Positions 46,995-56,631 of a stretch of 64,000 bases of DNA are shown here, piece by piece (position 1 is the first letter of the stretch; every line of letters begins with the position of its first letter). A program made the translations under genes and the position numbers. This stretch comes from Methylobacter marinus A45. Its GTDB lineage: Bacteria; Pseudomonadota; Gammaproteobacteria; Methylococcales; Methylomonadaceae. A model generated the notes under the pieces. That model was not told the origin of the DNA, searched no databases, and saw nothing but the letters and a program-made list of their open reading frames with translations. The stretch spans positions 4,023,005 to 4,087,004 of the forward strand of contig NZ_KB912877.1 in the NCBI RefSeq assembly GCF_000383855.1, written 5' to 3'.

Positions 46995-49138
46995 CCTCGC
47001 CGCCAGGCATGAAAGCGCGCCACCCACTTCAATAGCCTTTCCGGCCGATGCTGGCGTTTCCAGACGCCGGCGGCATATTTGTTGGCCTCCGCCATGGTCG
47101 GGTAAATATGAATAGTGGCCAGGATTTTATTCAAGCCAATGTCGTGCTTCATAGCCAGCACAAATTCCGCGATCAAGTCACCAGCGTGCTGGCCGACGAT
47201 GGTGACGCCGAGAATCTTGTCCCTGCCGGGCCGGGTCAGGACTTTGACAAAGCCGTGCGCCGCGCTGTCGGTAATGGCCCGGTCCAGTTCCTCGAACTGA
47301 TACCGGCTGACTTCGTAAGCAACGCCTTGTTCCCTGGCTTCCTGCTCATTCAGGCCGACGTGGGCGACTTCCGGGTCGGTAAAGGTGGCCCAGGGGATCA
47401 CGGAGTTGTCGATACGAAATTTTTTCAAGTCGCCGAACAGGGCATTGACCGACGCATGCCAGGCCTGGTGCGCGGCCGTATGGGTAAACTGGTAAGGGCC
47501 CGCCACATCGCCGCAGGCGAAAATATTCGGATAATTGGTGGCCTGAAATTCATCGACCCGCACCGTATGCCTGGGCGACAGTTCCACACCGATGTCTTCG
47601 AGGCCGAAACCGGCGGTATTGGGCGCGCGGCCGATCGCCAGCAGCAGCCGGTCAAAGACAATGCGCAGCGCTTGGCCCCGGTGCTCGGCGATCAGGACGT
47701 GCTCGCCGTTTTCAATCAGGAATCGCGTTGCGGTATGTTCCAGACGCACATCGATGCCCTCCTGACTGAACCTGGCCTTTATCATTTCTGAAACCTCGTT
47801 ATCTTCCTGCGTCAGCAGGCGCGCGGCTTTTTCGACCAGAATGACCTGTGTGCCGAAGCGGGCGAAAGCCTGCGCCAGCTCGCAGCCGATAGGACCGCCG
47901 CCCAGCACCAGCAGGCGCCGGGGTTGCTCGCGCAAGTTCCAGACTGTGTCGGAAGTCAGGTAATCGATGCCGTCCAGGCCGGGAATCGGCGGTATAAAAG
48001 GACGCGCACCGGCGGCAATGACGATGGCGCGCGTGGTCAGGGTGCGCGTGCCGGCTGCCGTCCGCACTTCAACCGACCAGGGCGACGTAATCCTGGCGGC
48101 GCCTTCAATAACGTTAACGCCGAGCTCGCGATAGCGCTGGACCGAATCATGCGGCGCCACGGTTTGAATGATGCGCTGCACGCGCTCCATAATCCCGGCA
48201 AAGTCAAAATCGGCTTTAATGGCCTTGATGCCGTATTCGGCGGAATGCTGAAACCGCGACAACAATTTCGCCGAACGGATGAAGGCTTTCGAGGGCACGC
48301 AGCCGGTATTCAGGCAATCGCCGCCCATTTTGTGTTTTTCGATCAACGTCACATCGGCCTTGACCGCGGCGGCAATGTAGGCGGACACCAGTCCGGCCGA
48401 TCCGGCGCCAATGACCACAAGGTTAGTGTCGAATTTCTCAGGCTTGGGCCATTGTTGGTAAATTTTGTTGGCTTGAATGGCCGATACGATTTTCCGGGTG
48501 ACGAGCGGAAAAAGGCCTAACAGCGCAAACGAGCCGATCAGGGCCGGCGAGAAAATGCCGGACACGGAATCGATCCTGGCCAGTTGCATACCGGCATTAA
48601 TGTAAACCAGTGTTCCGGGCAACATGCCCAGTTGGCTGATCCAATAGAAGGTGCGGGTTGTAATGGCGGTCAATCCCATGACCAGATTAATGACGAAAAA
48701 CGGGAAAAGCGGCACCAGCCTCAAGGTAAACAGGTAATAGGCCCCGTCGCGCGCCATGCCTTCATCCACGGCCTTCAGGCGATCGGCGAACCGGGCTTTG
48801 ACAAGGTCCCGAAACAGAAAACGCGCGGCCAGAAAAGCCAGCGTGGCGCCGATGCTGGATGCAAACGATACGATCAGCGTTCCCCACAGCAGGCCGAACA
48901 ATGTGCCGCCCGCCAGGGTCAACAGTGCGCCGCCGGGCAGGGACAGGGCGGTGGTGGCAATATAGAGCAGCGCATAAAAGACCGTTGCCTTGACAGGGTG
49001 GGCATCGCGGTAGGCCAGGAGGGTCTGGTGTTTGGCCTTTAAGTTTTCCAATGTCAGTAACTGCGGCAGATCGGAATAGAAAAAGGCGCCTATCAGCGCG
49101 GCGATGATTATCAGCAAAACGATGTGTGATTTAGCCAT
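46991..49138 (-). CDS. Fusion of TVP38/DedA-like membrane domain and FAD-dependent disulfide oxidoreductase
   Basis: A 715-residue protein. Residues 1-230 form a TVP38/TMEM64 (SNARE-associated/DedA-like) membrane domain with 5-6 helices (LSLPGGALLTLAGGTLFGLLWG is characteristic). Residues 240-700 are a class I pyridine nucleotide-disulfide oxidoreductase: FAD motif VVIGAGSAGLVSAYIA, redox disulfide GGDCLNTGCVPSK, NAD(P) motif VLGGGPIGCELAQAF, and a C-terminal dimerisation domain with HIYPTMAE. It resembles mercuric reductase but lacks the C-terminal Cys pair and the merA N-terminal domain. The substrate is unknown; a membrane redox role is inferred. It overlaps the cas9 stop by 4 nt. Confidence 0.9.
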   Translation of the reverse strand: MAKSHIVLLIIIAALIGAFFYSDLPQLLTLENLKAKHQTLLAYRDAHPVKATVFYALLYIATTALSLPGGALLTLAGGTLFGLLWGTLIVSFASSIGATLAFLAARFLFRDLVKARFADRLKAVDEGMARDGAYYLFTLRLVPLFPFFVINLVMGLTAITTRTFYWISQLGMLPGTLVYINAGMQLARIDSVSGIFSPALIGSFALLGLFPLVTRKIVSAIQANKIYQQWPKPEKFDTNLVVIGAGSAGLVSAYIAAAVKADVTLIEKHKMGGDCLNTGCVPSKAFIRSAKLLSRFQHSAEYGIKAIKADFDFAGIMERVQRIIQTVAPHDSVQRYRELGVNVIEGAARITSPWSVEVRTAAGTRTLTTRAIVIAAGARPFIPPIPGLDGIDYLTSDTVWNLREQPRRLLVLGGGPIGCELAQAFARFGTQVILVEKAARLLTQEDNEVSEMIKARFSQEGIDVRLEHTATRFLIENGEHVLIAEHRGQALRIVFDRLLLAIGRAPNTAGFGLEDIGVELSPRHTVRVDEFQATNYPNIFACGDVAGPYQFTHTAAHQAWHASVNALFGDLKKFRIDNSVIPWATFTDPEVAHVGLNEQEAREQGVAYEVSRYQFEELDRAITDSAAHGFVKVLTRPGRDKILGVTIVGQHAGDLIAEFVLAMKHDIGLNKILATIHIYPTMAEANKYAAGVWKRQHRPERLLKWVARFHAWRRG

Positions 49139-49292
49139 TAGTTAACTCCGTTTGGATGCAATGCTGATTGGATTACTTAAATATCTATTTCTTACAATTA
49201 TTTTTATATTTTTTAACCTATTGTCTGGGGATATCGAGGTCAAGCCAAATTATCAATCGATACTATTAATGAAAACGGTATGAAAATTCTTA

Positions 49293-49432
49293 TTCACCAC
49301 GAACATCACGAAGGAACACGAAGAAAAAGTAAAATCCATCAATGCATTCTTCGTGCTCGATTGCTGTTCCAGATGCCATTCCACCGCCTGCATTTTTGCA
49401 GGCCCGTGTTCCGGTACCGGTTTACACGAAGG
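49293..49432. repeat. TTCACCACGAA family element, divergent copy
   Basis: It begins TTCACCACGAACATCACGAA and runs through AACACGAAGAAAAAG. The interior has the same GCTGTTCCAGA and CATTCCACCGCCTGCAT phrases as the copy at 41642. The right end is less clear; TTTACACGAAGGC near 49421-49433 may mark it. Coordinates of the right end are approximate. Confidence 0.5.
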
Positions 49433-49577
49433 CCCTTGGGAACCAGGGAATTGCGTATTACTCATTACCACACTCCTGCGGGATAATGGCTACCGAAAGC
49501 CTGCCTGAAAAATACAGTAGGGTACGCATTGCGTACGAGGCTGTGAAAGAATTAGTGAAAAACGTCATAAAAAGCCT

Positions 49578-49669
49578 TATTCACCACGAAGATCACGAAG
49601 GACACGAAGAAAAAATTAAGTTAATCAAATACTTAAAACTTCGTGCTCTTCGTGTCCTTCGTGGTTAAA
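49578..49669. repeat. TTCACCACGAAGG family element with 30-bp inverted arms
   Basis: The left arm reads TTCACCACGAAGATCACGAA then GGACACGAAG; the right arm is its near-perfect complement (TTCGTGTCCTTCGTGGTTAA). About 30 AT-rich bases separate them. It would fold into a long hairpin in RNA. It has no coding capacity. Confidence 0.65.
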
Positions 49670-49737
49670 CCCTTTAAATTGAATACTTTCACAGTCTCGT
49701 ACCTTTTCCAGCGGTTTCGGTGAATGCCATCCCAAAA

Positions 49738-49772
49738 GGTACGCGATACCCTAAAGGGCATAAATGCGTACC
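49738..49772. repeat. Short palindrome of the GGTGCGNATTTATGCCCT family
   Basis: GGTACGC and GCGTACC enclose a nested CCCT/AGGG stem. On the minus strand it reads GGTACGCATTTATGCCCTTT, close to the copy at 28804-28830. It is flanked by other TACG-rich short repeats. Confidence 0.55.
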
Positions 49773-50377
49773 CTACCGAATTTATGAATACCTCTGGCGC
49801 CCTGCCGGTCGGTGAATGGCTTGTTTACTCGTTACCACGCTCCTGCTTGGTAATGCATACCGAGGCTGTAAATAATTTCCCTGTTTAAACATAGGATGCG
49901 CTGAGTGCAGCGAAGCGCATCCTAAGAAGAAAATTGTCGGCCGCCTGCATCCCTTGTAGGCAACCCGGGAGAAGTTTGTCCGGGAAGGTGTTTTTTGGCT
50001 TTTCAATTACCGCAAGTAAGGCGCCCGAGAGCGAATTTTTTTGCGGGTTGTTCCTGGTTGGAGGCGGGTGGCGGGATATTCTGAAATATGAACAATAAGG
50101 GCTATATTGGGCTGCCGACAAACCTTCATTAATAATTAAATGTGAAGCAAAAATAAATTTGGCACTGCGTAACTTCACTTATTAACACGGGAATATTAAT
50201 AGTATATTCTTCAGCTGTGGCTTGGACTTTGTCAGTAAAAAAAACCGAATCAAAAAAAAAATAACAAAAATGACTCTCAATAATATCGATTGTAAAAACT
50301 TTATGCTGGTTTTATTCCTTTCTCAGGCTCGCAGCAAAGAGCCTGCATTTAATATGTTTTGAAGGAAATAACAGGGG

Positions 50378-53300
50378 ATGCAAAAGAATAGGCGGATAAT
50401 TCACCGGTTTCTGGTGTTGGTGGTTCTGGCCGGCGTGGCTGGAATCGTTATCGTTTTTGCAAATGTTATAAAAGAAGAGGTCAATACCTCCAAATATCAA
50501 GCTCAATATCTTTCGGAGATCAGCAAACAACTGAGTTTCAAGCTCGAGCCCGGCCCCAGTTCATCGATCCGTTATCCCGATTCCGGTCCATACGACTTGA
50601 GGCTGGGTTATGCGACGTTGCCGGACATGATCCAGCGCGCGGAAAAACACGGTTTCAGCATTTCCGCCCAGGCCACGTCTTCGCCCATGCTGACGCAGCT
50701 GGTCGATTACGGTTTATTCCCCATTTATCGCGAGAAAACCCAGGCCGGGCTCCGTATCGTTGACCAGTCCAATCAAGTCCTGTTCAGAGCGGTTTATCCG
50801 GCCCACGGCTATCCGAATTTCGAATCGATTCCGCCGCTGGTGCTGAACACGCTGCTCTTTATCGAAAACCGGGAATTACTGGACGACACGAAGACGACAG
50901 TCAATCCCGCCGTCGAATGGGATCGCCTGGGATTCGCCGGGCTGCAGCTGATGGCGAAAAAACTGGGCGCCGACATCAATGTGCCGGGCGGCAGTACATT
51001 GGCCACGCAATTGGAAAAATACCGCCATTCGCCCGATGGCTATACGAAATCGTTGCTGGATAAGTTCCGCCAGATGGGGAGCGCATCGGTACGCGCCTAT
51101 CTGCTGGGGCCCGATACGCGCGAAATGCGCCGGGAAATCGCGCTGTCCTACCTGAATTCCATGCCGCTGGCCGCCACGCCGGGATTGGGAGAGATCCATG
51201 GCCTGGGCGATGGCCTGACCGCCTGGTTCGGCGCCGACTTCAACGAGGTCAACCGACTGCTCAGCCGGGACGCACTTAATTCGGAACATATCAGCCAGGA
51301 GCAAGGGCAAGCCTTCCGGCAGGTCCTCAGTATTCTGTTGTCGCAACGCCGGCCGTCCTATCTTTTGGGCTCCGGTTTTGAGACATTGCAGGCGCTGACC
51401 GACAAATACCTGCGGCTGATGGCGAGCCAGGGCATTATTTCGGCATCGTTGCGTGATGAGGCTTTAGCCGCGCCCGCTAGCCGCGCTAAACGGTCGAATA
51501 TATCTTTCGCCAAATTCATGGCGGAGAAAAAGACCCAGTCGGTGCTGAGAACGCGTCTGGCCAGGGCGACCGGCGTCAGGTCCATTTACGATCTCGACCG
51601 CCAGGATTTAACCGTCACGACCACGATTGACTACCAGACGCAACAGGCGGTCTCGAAAGCCCTACGGCGCCTGAGCGATCCGGCTACGGCCCGTGCCGCC
51701 GGCGCGGTAGGTTTTCGGCTATTGGGTGAAAATCAGGATTTATCCCCCGTCATTTACAGCTTGATGCTGTTCGAACGCAGCAAAACGGGCAATCTGCTGC
51801 GCGTCCAAACCGATAATTACGATCAGCCTCTGGATATTAATGAAGGCATTCGCCTGGATCTGGGTTCGACCGCCAAGCTGCGGACAATGGTGCATTATCT
51901 GGAACTGATCAGCGACCTGTACCAGGAGTATAAAGGCCGACCGGCCCAGGAACTGGCCAAGCTCGAACTGCATCCGCGCGATTATTTATCGGCCTGGGTC
52001 ATCGAACAGTTTCGGGCGCGGCCGGGCATAAACCTGGAGGAGTTGCTGAATCTGGCCCTGGACCGGCGCTATTCCGCCAGCCCTTACGAAAATTTCTATA
52101 CCGGCGGCGGCATTCATCATTTCGAGAATTTCACCCGTGATGAAAACAAAAAAATCATGTCGGTGCGCCATGCCTTGCGCGATTCCGTGAATCTGGTCTT
52201 CATCCGTCTGATGCGCGATGTGGTTTATCATCATCTCTACAGGCCGGACGGCGTTGCCCGCTGGCTTGAAAATGAAGACGATCCGCGTCACCAACTTTAT
52301 CTGCAGCGATTCGCGGACCGTGAAGGGCAGGTTTATCTGCGCCGCTTTTATGCCAAATATAAAGGCAAAAGCGAGGAACAGGCGCTGGCTTTACTGACCC
52401 AGCGGGTCAAGGCCAAAGCATCGCGGCTGACCATGCTGTATCAGGCCATTTATCCGGATCGTGACGAGTATGATCTCAACGCGTATCTGAAAGCGAATCT
52501 GCCATCGGCGGTTCTGGCGAAGGAAGACATAGGACGCTTGCACCAGAAATACTCAACGGCGAAATTCGACTTGCAGGATCAGGGCTATATCACCAAGATT
52601 CACCCGCTCGAACTGTGGTTGGTCGGCTATCTGGCCAGGCATCCTGATGCCACGCGCGAAGAGGTTATCGCCGCCAGTGTCGAGCAACGGCAGGCCGTTT
52701 ATCGGTGGCTGTTTAAAAGCAAGAGAAAGCAGGCCCGGCAACGGCGGATCATGACCTTGCTGGAAGCCGAGGCATTTAAAGAGATCCATAATGCCTGGGC
52801 ACGCGTCGGTTATCCGTTCCGTTACTTGACGCCTTCTTACGCGACATCGATCGGCGCCTCCGGCGACCGGCCCGCGGCTTTGGCGGAACTGATGGGGATT
52901 TTGCTGAATGACGGCGTCAGACAGCCGCTGGTCCGGTTTGAGAGCTTGCATTATGCCGAGGCGACACCGTATGAAACGTTGCTGAACAGATCGGTTTCTC
53001 AAGGCCAGCGTGTGATGCCGGCGGAAGTCGCCCGTGTGGCTCGCGGCGCGCTGATCGGCGTCGTCGAAGGCGGGACCGCCACGCGGCTTAGAGGCACGTA
53101 TACCGATTTGGACGGCAAGGCACTGGCGGTAGGCGGTAAAACCGGCACCGGCGATCATCGCCGTCAGGTCTGGGGAGAGAAAGGCCGCCTGATCGAATCG
53201 ATATTCATCAGTCGTGCCGCCACGTTTGCTTTTTTTCTCGGCGACCGGTTCTTTGGCGTTATCACCGCTTATGTGGAAGGGCCTGAAGCCGAACAATACC

Positions 53301-53464
53301 ATTTCACCAGTTCATTGCCGGTACAGATAGTCAAGTTTCTGGAACCCACGCTTTCGCCTTTGCTGAACCGGGCGCCCAATGAACCGGGCAATTTGCCGGT
53401 ACCTAAAATAGCCATGATCGATAAGCACAATATGGCGGTTCCGGCCAGCCATAGTCGTCATTGA
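50378..53464 (+). CDS. Class A penicillin-binding protein (transglycosylase/transpeptidase), atypical
   Basis: A 1028-residue protein with a short cytoplasmic tail and one N-terminal membrane helix (10-30). A GT51 domain follows (about 145-300), with FIENREL (for the EDR motif) and PGGSTLATQL (for GGSTITQQ). The transpeptidase domain has Ser497-Lys500 (GSTAK), SVN (603-605) and KTGTG (921-925), so all three penicillin-binding motifs are present. A large, charged insertion (about 640-830) lies between SVN and KTG. Size and insertion differ from PBP1a, PBP1b and PBP1c, so it is probably an accessory peptidoglycan synthase. ATG 50378 lies directly after AGGGG. Confidence 0.85.
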   Translation: MQKNRRIIHRFLVLVVLAGVAGIVIVFANVIKEEVNTSKYQAQYLSEISKQLSFKLEPGPSSSIRYPDSGPYDLRLGYATLPDMIQRAEKHGFSISAQATSSPMLTQLVDYGLFPIYREKTQAGLRIVDQSNQVLFRAVYPAHGYPNFESIPPLVLNTLLFIENRELLDDTKTTVNPAVEWDRLGFAGLQLMAKKLGADINVPGGSTLATQLEKYRHSPDGYTKSLLDKFRQMGSASVRAYLLGPDTREMRREIALSYLNSMPLAATPGLGEIHGLGDGLTAWFGADFNEVNRLLSRDALNSEHISQEQGQAFRQVLSILLSQRRPSYLLGSGFETLQALTDKYLRLMASQGIISASLRDEALAAPASRAKRSNISFAKFMAEKKTQSVLRTRLARATGVRSIYDLDRQDLTVTTTIDYQTQQAVSKALRRLSDPATARAAGAVGFRLLGENQDLSPVIYSLMLFERSKTGNLLRVQTDNYDQPLDINEGIRLDLGSTAKLRTMVHYLELISDLYQEYKGRPAQELAKLELHPRDYLSAWVIEQFRARPGINLEELLNLALDRRYSASPYENFYTGGGIHHFENFTRDENKKIMSVRHALRDSVNLVFIRLMRDVVYHHLYRPDGVARWLENEDDPRHQLYLQRFADREGQVYLRRFYAKYKGKSEEQALALLTQRVKAKASRLTMLYQAIYPDRDEYDLNAYLKANLPSAVLAKEDIGRLHQKYSTAKFDLQDQGYITKIHPLELWLVGYLARHPDATREEVIAASVEQRQAVYRWLFKSKRKQARQRRIMTLLEAEAFKEIHNAWARVGYPFRYLTPSYATSIGASGDRPAALAELMGILLNDGVRQPLVRFESLHYAEATPYETLLNRSVSQGQRVMPAEVARVARGALIGVVEGGTATRLRGTYTDLDGKALAVGGKTGTGDHRRQVWGEKGRLIESIFISRAATFAFFLGDRFFGVITAYVEGPEAEQYHFTSSLPVQIVKFLEPTLSPLLNRAPNEPGNLPVPKIAMIDKHNMAVPASHSRH

Positions 53465-53472
53465 AAAAATAT

Positions 53473-53511
53473 GCGGGCGGGTTTGTCTGCCCGCTTGTAA
53501 TGCCCGCCCGC
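53473..53511. terminator. GC-rich hairpin between convergent PBP and porin genes
   Basis: GCGGGCGGG pairs with CCCGCCCGC across 21 nt, with a nested GCGGGC/GCCCGC alternative. It is 8 nt after the PBP stop. No clean T-tract is present. It may act in both directions. Confidence 0.5.
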
Positions 53512-53595
53512 GAAGGAAAGCCGTTTCCGTGGGAGCGATGCCGGCACTGTTAAGGAAGTGATTTTTAGCCAAATCCTTAAATCACGGTACTCACG

Positions 53596-54849
53596 TTAAA
53601 AACTGATATTCCCCTGCAGCCAGATTTTCTGGGTATCCGTTGAAAACTGGTCGGCATCGTAATAAGCATACTTGGCCAATAGCGCATAATGCTTGCCGAA
53701 TTTCTTGAGCGCCAGGAAATCCCATTCCTTGCCGTAATGAATCCGGCCGGTGTCGTCGCTAAAATCATGGAATACGCCGCTCAGGGTCAGGCTGCCGTTG
53801 TCCAGGGAAGCGCTCAGGGTGCCGAACACATCGCGAATACCGTCATTGGGCGTCACCAGAAACTGATCCGCCCAGCCCTGGAAGGCATGATTGGTTCCCA
53901 GCGGCGTAAGAAAGCGTTTATTGGCGCCCAGGCCATTCATTTGTTCCATGGCGCCCTGAACAGTAATCATATTGAACGCGCTCAGGCCGCCCATCAGATT
54001 GAAGCGATGGGCTTCGTAATCGGTCGGGCTGTGCTGGTAATCTTTTTGAAAACTCCATTCGGCGGTATAGAGCGCGCTCAGCTTGTCGTTAATGGCCGTC
54101 TTGCCGTTGAAACGCAGACCGTAAGTCTGGTTTGATTTGGCGTAATTTTCCCGTTCCGTGTAATCCAGCCAGTAGCCGTAGCCGATCAGATTGCCGTAAT
54201 CGCCGACTTTGTAGTTGATATTCAGGATAGGGGCATTGATGTTCTCGGTCGTGCCCAAGAACGTGTTGACGTTGCCGATATAGCCGGCGTTGACGGTCAG
54301 GCCGGATAGCAGCGAACTGTTATACGTGATCAGCACCGAGTCGAACGTCGTTTCCAGCTGCCGCCAGCCGACGTTGCCGATAAAACGGTCGTCATCGAGC
54401 TTGATGCGTTGCCGGCCGCCTTTGATCAGCGTGTCGGGAATGCCGGCATAACTGATCCAGAGCTGATTCAGCTCGTTTTCATCGGGATCGGCAACAGTCG
54501 AGAAATCCGGCTTGTTGCCCAATCCATTGTTGTAATCGCTTTGCAGGACATAGTTGCCTTCGTATTCGACATAGCCTTGCAGGCCATGAAAGACCGGCGA
54601 CAGCAGTCCCAGGCGCAGGCGCACCGTATTGGCATTGGCGGTTTTCGGGTTGCCGGGGCCTTTGTCCTGGTTGACGTTTTCATAACGGTAGTTCAGGTCA
54701 AACTTGACTGAACCTTTTTTGCCGTCCTGATAAAAGTTCAGCGCATTTTCGATCGACTCGTTCAGGCTGGCGGCCGAAGCCGGGCCGGCAATCGCCGATA
54801 ATGCCAACAGTGCGGCCGAGGCGTAACCGAAGGGTATGTTTTGTCTCAT
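53596..54849 (-). CDS. Outer-membrane beta-barrel porin linked to nitrate uptake
   Basis: A 417-residue protein with a signal peptide (ALLALSAIAGPASA-A). The mature chain is a series of alternating amphipathic strands with many Tyr and Gly, ending in NISF; a terminal Phe is the outer-membrane assembly signal. It resembles alginate-export/DUF1302-type barrels. It is the last gene of the nrtABC operon, starting 17 nt after the ATPase gene, so it probably lets nitrate through the outer membrane. The substrate is inferred from this position only. Confidence 0.8.
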   Translation of the reverse strand: MRQNIPFGYASAALLALSAIAGPASAASLNESIENALNFYQDGKKGSVKFDLNYRYENVNQDKGPGNPKTANANTVRLRLGLLSPVFHGLQGYVEYEGNYVLQSDYNNGLGNKPDFSTVADPDENELNQLWISYAGIPDTLIKGGRQRIKLDDDRFIGNVGWRQLETTFDSVLITYNSSLLSGLTVNAGYIGNVNTFLGTTENINAPILNINYKVGDYGNLIGYGYWLDYTERENYAKSNQTYGLRFNGKTAINDKLSALYTAEWSFQKDYQHSPTDYEAHRFNLMGGLSAFNMITVQGAMEQMNGLGANKRFLTPLGTNHAFQGWADQFLVTPNDGIRDVFGTLSASLDNGSLTLSGVFHDFSDDTGRIHYGKEWDFLALKKFGKHYALLAKYAYYDADQFSTDTQKIWLQGNISF

Positions 54850-54866
54850 AAGTTCCTCTTATTTTA

Positions 54867-56618
54867 TTAGTGTGTGTGATCGCAGTCGGTCAGAAAGGTC
54901 AGGATGCTTTCCCGGTATCGGTAGTAATTGGCATGTTCGAGGAGGGCTTTACGGGAGCGCGGCCGGGGCAGGTTAATGTCTTGAATCTTGCCGATTCTGG
55001 CATGCGGTCCATTGGTCATCATCACCACGCGGTCGGCCAGCAGGATGGCTTCATCAACATCATGCGTGACCACGATCGCTGTTACCTGTGTCCGTTCCCA
55101 GACTTCCATCAGCACTTCCTGCAGTTCCCACCGCGTCAAGGAGTCCAGCATGCCGAACGGTTCATCCAGCAATAGCAATTTGGGTGACAGGGCAAAGGCG
55201 CGCGCGATGCCGACACGCTGGCGCATGCCGTTGGACAGGTCGGTGGCTTTTTTATAAAGCGAATCGGCCAGGCCGACGCGGGTCAAATAGTACTCGACGA
55301 TATCGTTGCGTTCTGAGCGTGAGGCGTGCGGATAGACTTTATCGACGCCCAATGAGACATTTTCAAAAGCGCTCAGCCACGGGAACAGGCTGGGCGACTG
55401 AAAGACCACGCCGCGGTCCGGTCCGGCGCTGTCTATCTCTTTATTATCGAGGATGATGCCGCCTTCGGAGATGCTGTTCAGACCGGCCGTCATCGATAAA
55501 ACGGTCGACTTGCCGCAGCCCGAATGGCCGATAATCGAGATGAATTCGCCTTTTTTGACTTTCAGATCGAAACCGTCCACGACTTTAACGCGACTGTTGC
55601 CGTCGGGTGTCGGGTAAATTTTCGACAGCCGCGAAAACTCCAGATAGCGCGGCCTGCCCAAATCATTGAGGCCGGGTTTCAAGGCCGGGTTGTCCCTGTT
55701 CCAGTCATGGCTGGTATTGGGCCGCACATCAGGCAGCGTGATGTTGTCGCAGCTTGCGGCCTGCTTCTTATCGATGCCGATGCCCATCAGATATTGCGTG
55801 ATTTCGGCGCGCAGTTTTTTGAATTGCTCGTTATGGTTTAAGGCCGTCCGGTCTCTCGGACGTTCGATGTCGATAATGAAGTCCGGGCCGAACGTGGCGC
55901 CAGGGCCCGGGGTAAGCGGGATAACGCGATCAGCCATGTAAATGGCCTCATCGACATCATTGGTGATCAGGATTACGGTTTTCTTGTCTTGCCCCCAGAT
56001 TTGCAGGATTTCATCCTGCAGGTTTCCGCGCGTCAATGCATCAAGGGCGCTGAGCGGTTCATCCAGTAACAGAATGTCGGGATTGGCGGCCAGGGCCCTG
56101 GCGACATTGACGCGCTGGCGCATGCCGCCCGACAGTTCAGCCGGTTTTTTATCCATGGCGGCGCCCAGATTGACCATGCGCACGTATTTTTCGGCATGGG
56201 CGCGGCGTTGTTCCAACGACCAGTCTTTAAAAATCTGATCGACCGCCAGAGCCACGTTCTCGAACACCGTCAGCCACGGCATCAGCGAATAGTTTTGAAA
56301 CACGACGCCACGGTCCGGTCCCGGCGCCGTGACGGGGCGGCCATGCTTCAATACATCGCCGCTGTCGGCTTCGATTAAGCCGGCTATCATCGATACGAGC
56401 GTGGTCTTGCCGCTGCCGGAAAAACCGACGATGGCGATAAATTCACCGGCTTTGATATCGAGGTTGATGTCTTTCAGGACAGAGATTTTATCCTTGCCCG
56501 TACCGTAGGATTTACTGACCTGTTTCAGTTCCATCAGCGGCGCGCGTGCGTCATTGGACGGCGCGGGCGGCCGGATGGCGTCGGCTTCGGCAATAATATT
56601 GAGTTTGATAGCGGACAT
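54867..56618 (-). CDS. nrtC: Nitrate ABC transporter ATPase, two nucleotide-binding domains in one chain
   Basis: 583 residues from ATG 56618 (GGAG 6 nt upstream; an upstream in-frame start would add 56 residues that overlap nrtB). NBD1 (about 30-265) has GFSGSGKTT, LSGGMRQR and LLLDEPLSALD, but its switch position reads ITNDVDEA, with Asn where His is usual. NBD2 (about 330-570) has GHSGCGKST, LSNGMRQR, LLLDEPFGMLD and the normal THDVDEA. The two halves are like NrtC and NrtD fused, without the NrtA-like C-terminal domain of cyanobacterial NrtC. The two ATP sites are therefore likely unequal. It powers NrtB. Confidence 0.92.
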   Translation of the reverse strand: MSAIKLNIIAEADAIRPPAPSNDARAPLMELKQVSKSYGTGKDKISVLKDINLDIKAGEFIAIVGFSGSGKTTLVSMIAGLIEADSGDVLKHGRPVTAPGPDRGVVFQNYSLMPWLTVFENVALAVDQIFKDWSLEQRRAHAEKYVRMVNLGAAMDKKPAELSGGMRQRVNVARALAANPDILLLDEPLSALDALTRGNLQDEILQIWGQDKKTVILITNDVDEAIYMADRVIPLTPGPGATFGPDFIIDIERPRDRTALNHNEQFKKLRAEITQYLMGIGIDKKQAASCDNITLPDVRPNTSHDWNRDNPALKPGLNDLGRPRYLEFSRLSKIYPTPDGNSRVKVVDGFDLKVKKGEFISIIGHSGCGKSTVLSMTAGLNSISEGGIILDNKEIDSAGPDRGVVFQSPSLFPWLSAFENVSLGVDKVYPHASRSERNDIVEYYLTRVGLADSLYKKATDLSNGMRQRVGIARAFALSPKLLLLDEPFGMLDSLTRWELQEVLMEVWERTQVTAIVVTHDVDEAILLADRVVMMTNGPHARIGKIQDINLPRPRSRKALLEHANYYRYRESILTFLTDCDHTH

Positions 56619-56631
56619 GTCAGGCTCCCGG

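Larger units (their letters stand above)
49139..50377. other. Repeat-rich intergenic region
   Basis: This 1.24-kb gap holds no supported gene. It carries two inverted repeats of the TTCACCACGAAGG family (49293-about 49432 and 49578-49669), one palindrome of the GGTGCG family (49738-49772), and a GCCTGCATCCCTTGTAGGC hairpin near 49939-49960 similar to the one at 490-511. The AT-rich last 200 bp probably hold the promoter of the penicillin-binding protein gene. Confidence 0.6.

Noticed and set aside
49782-50006. Minus-strand open frame in the gap before the PBP gene
   Set aside because: Made of dispersed repeat sequence with no ribosome site or domain.
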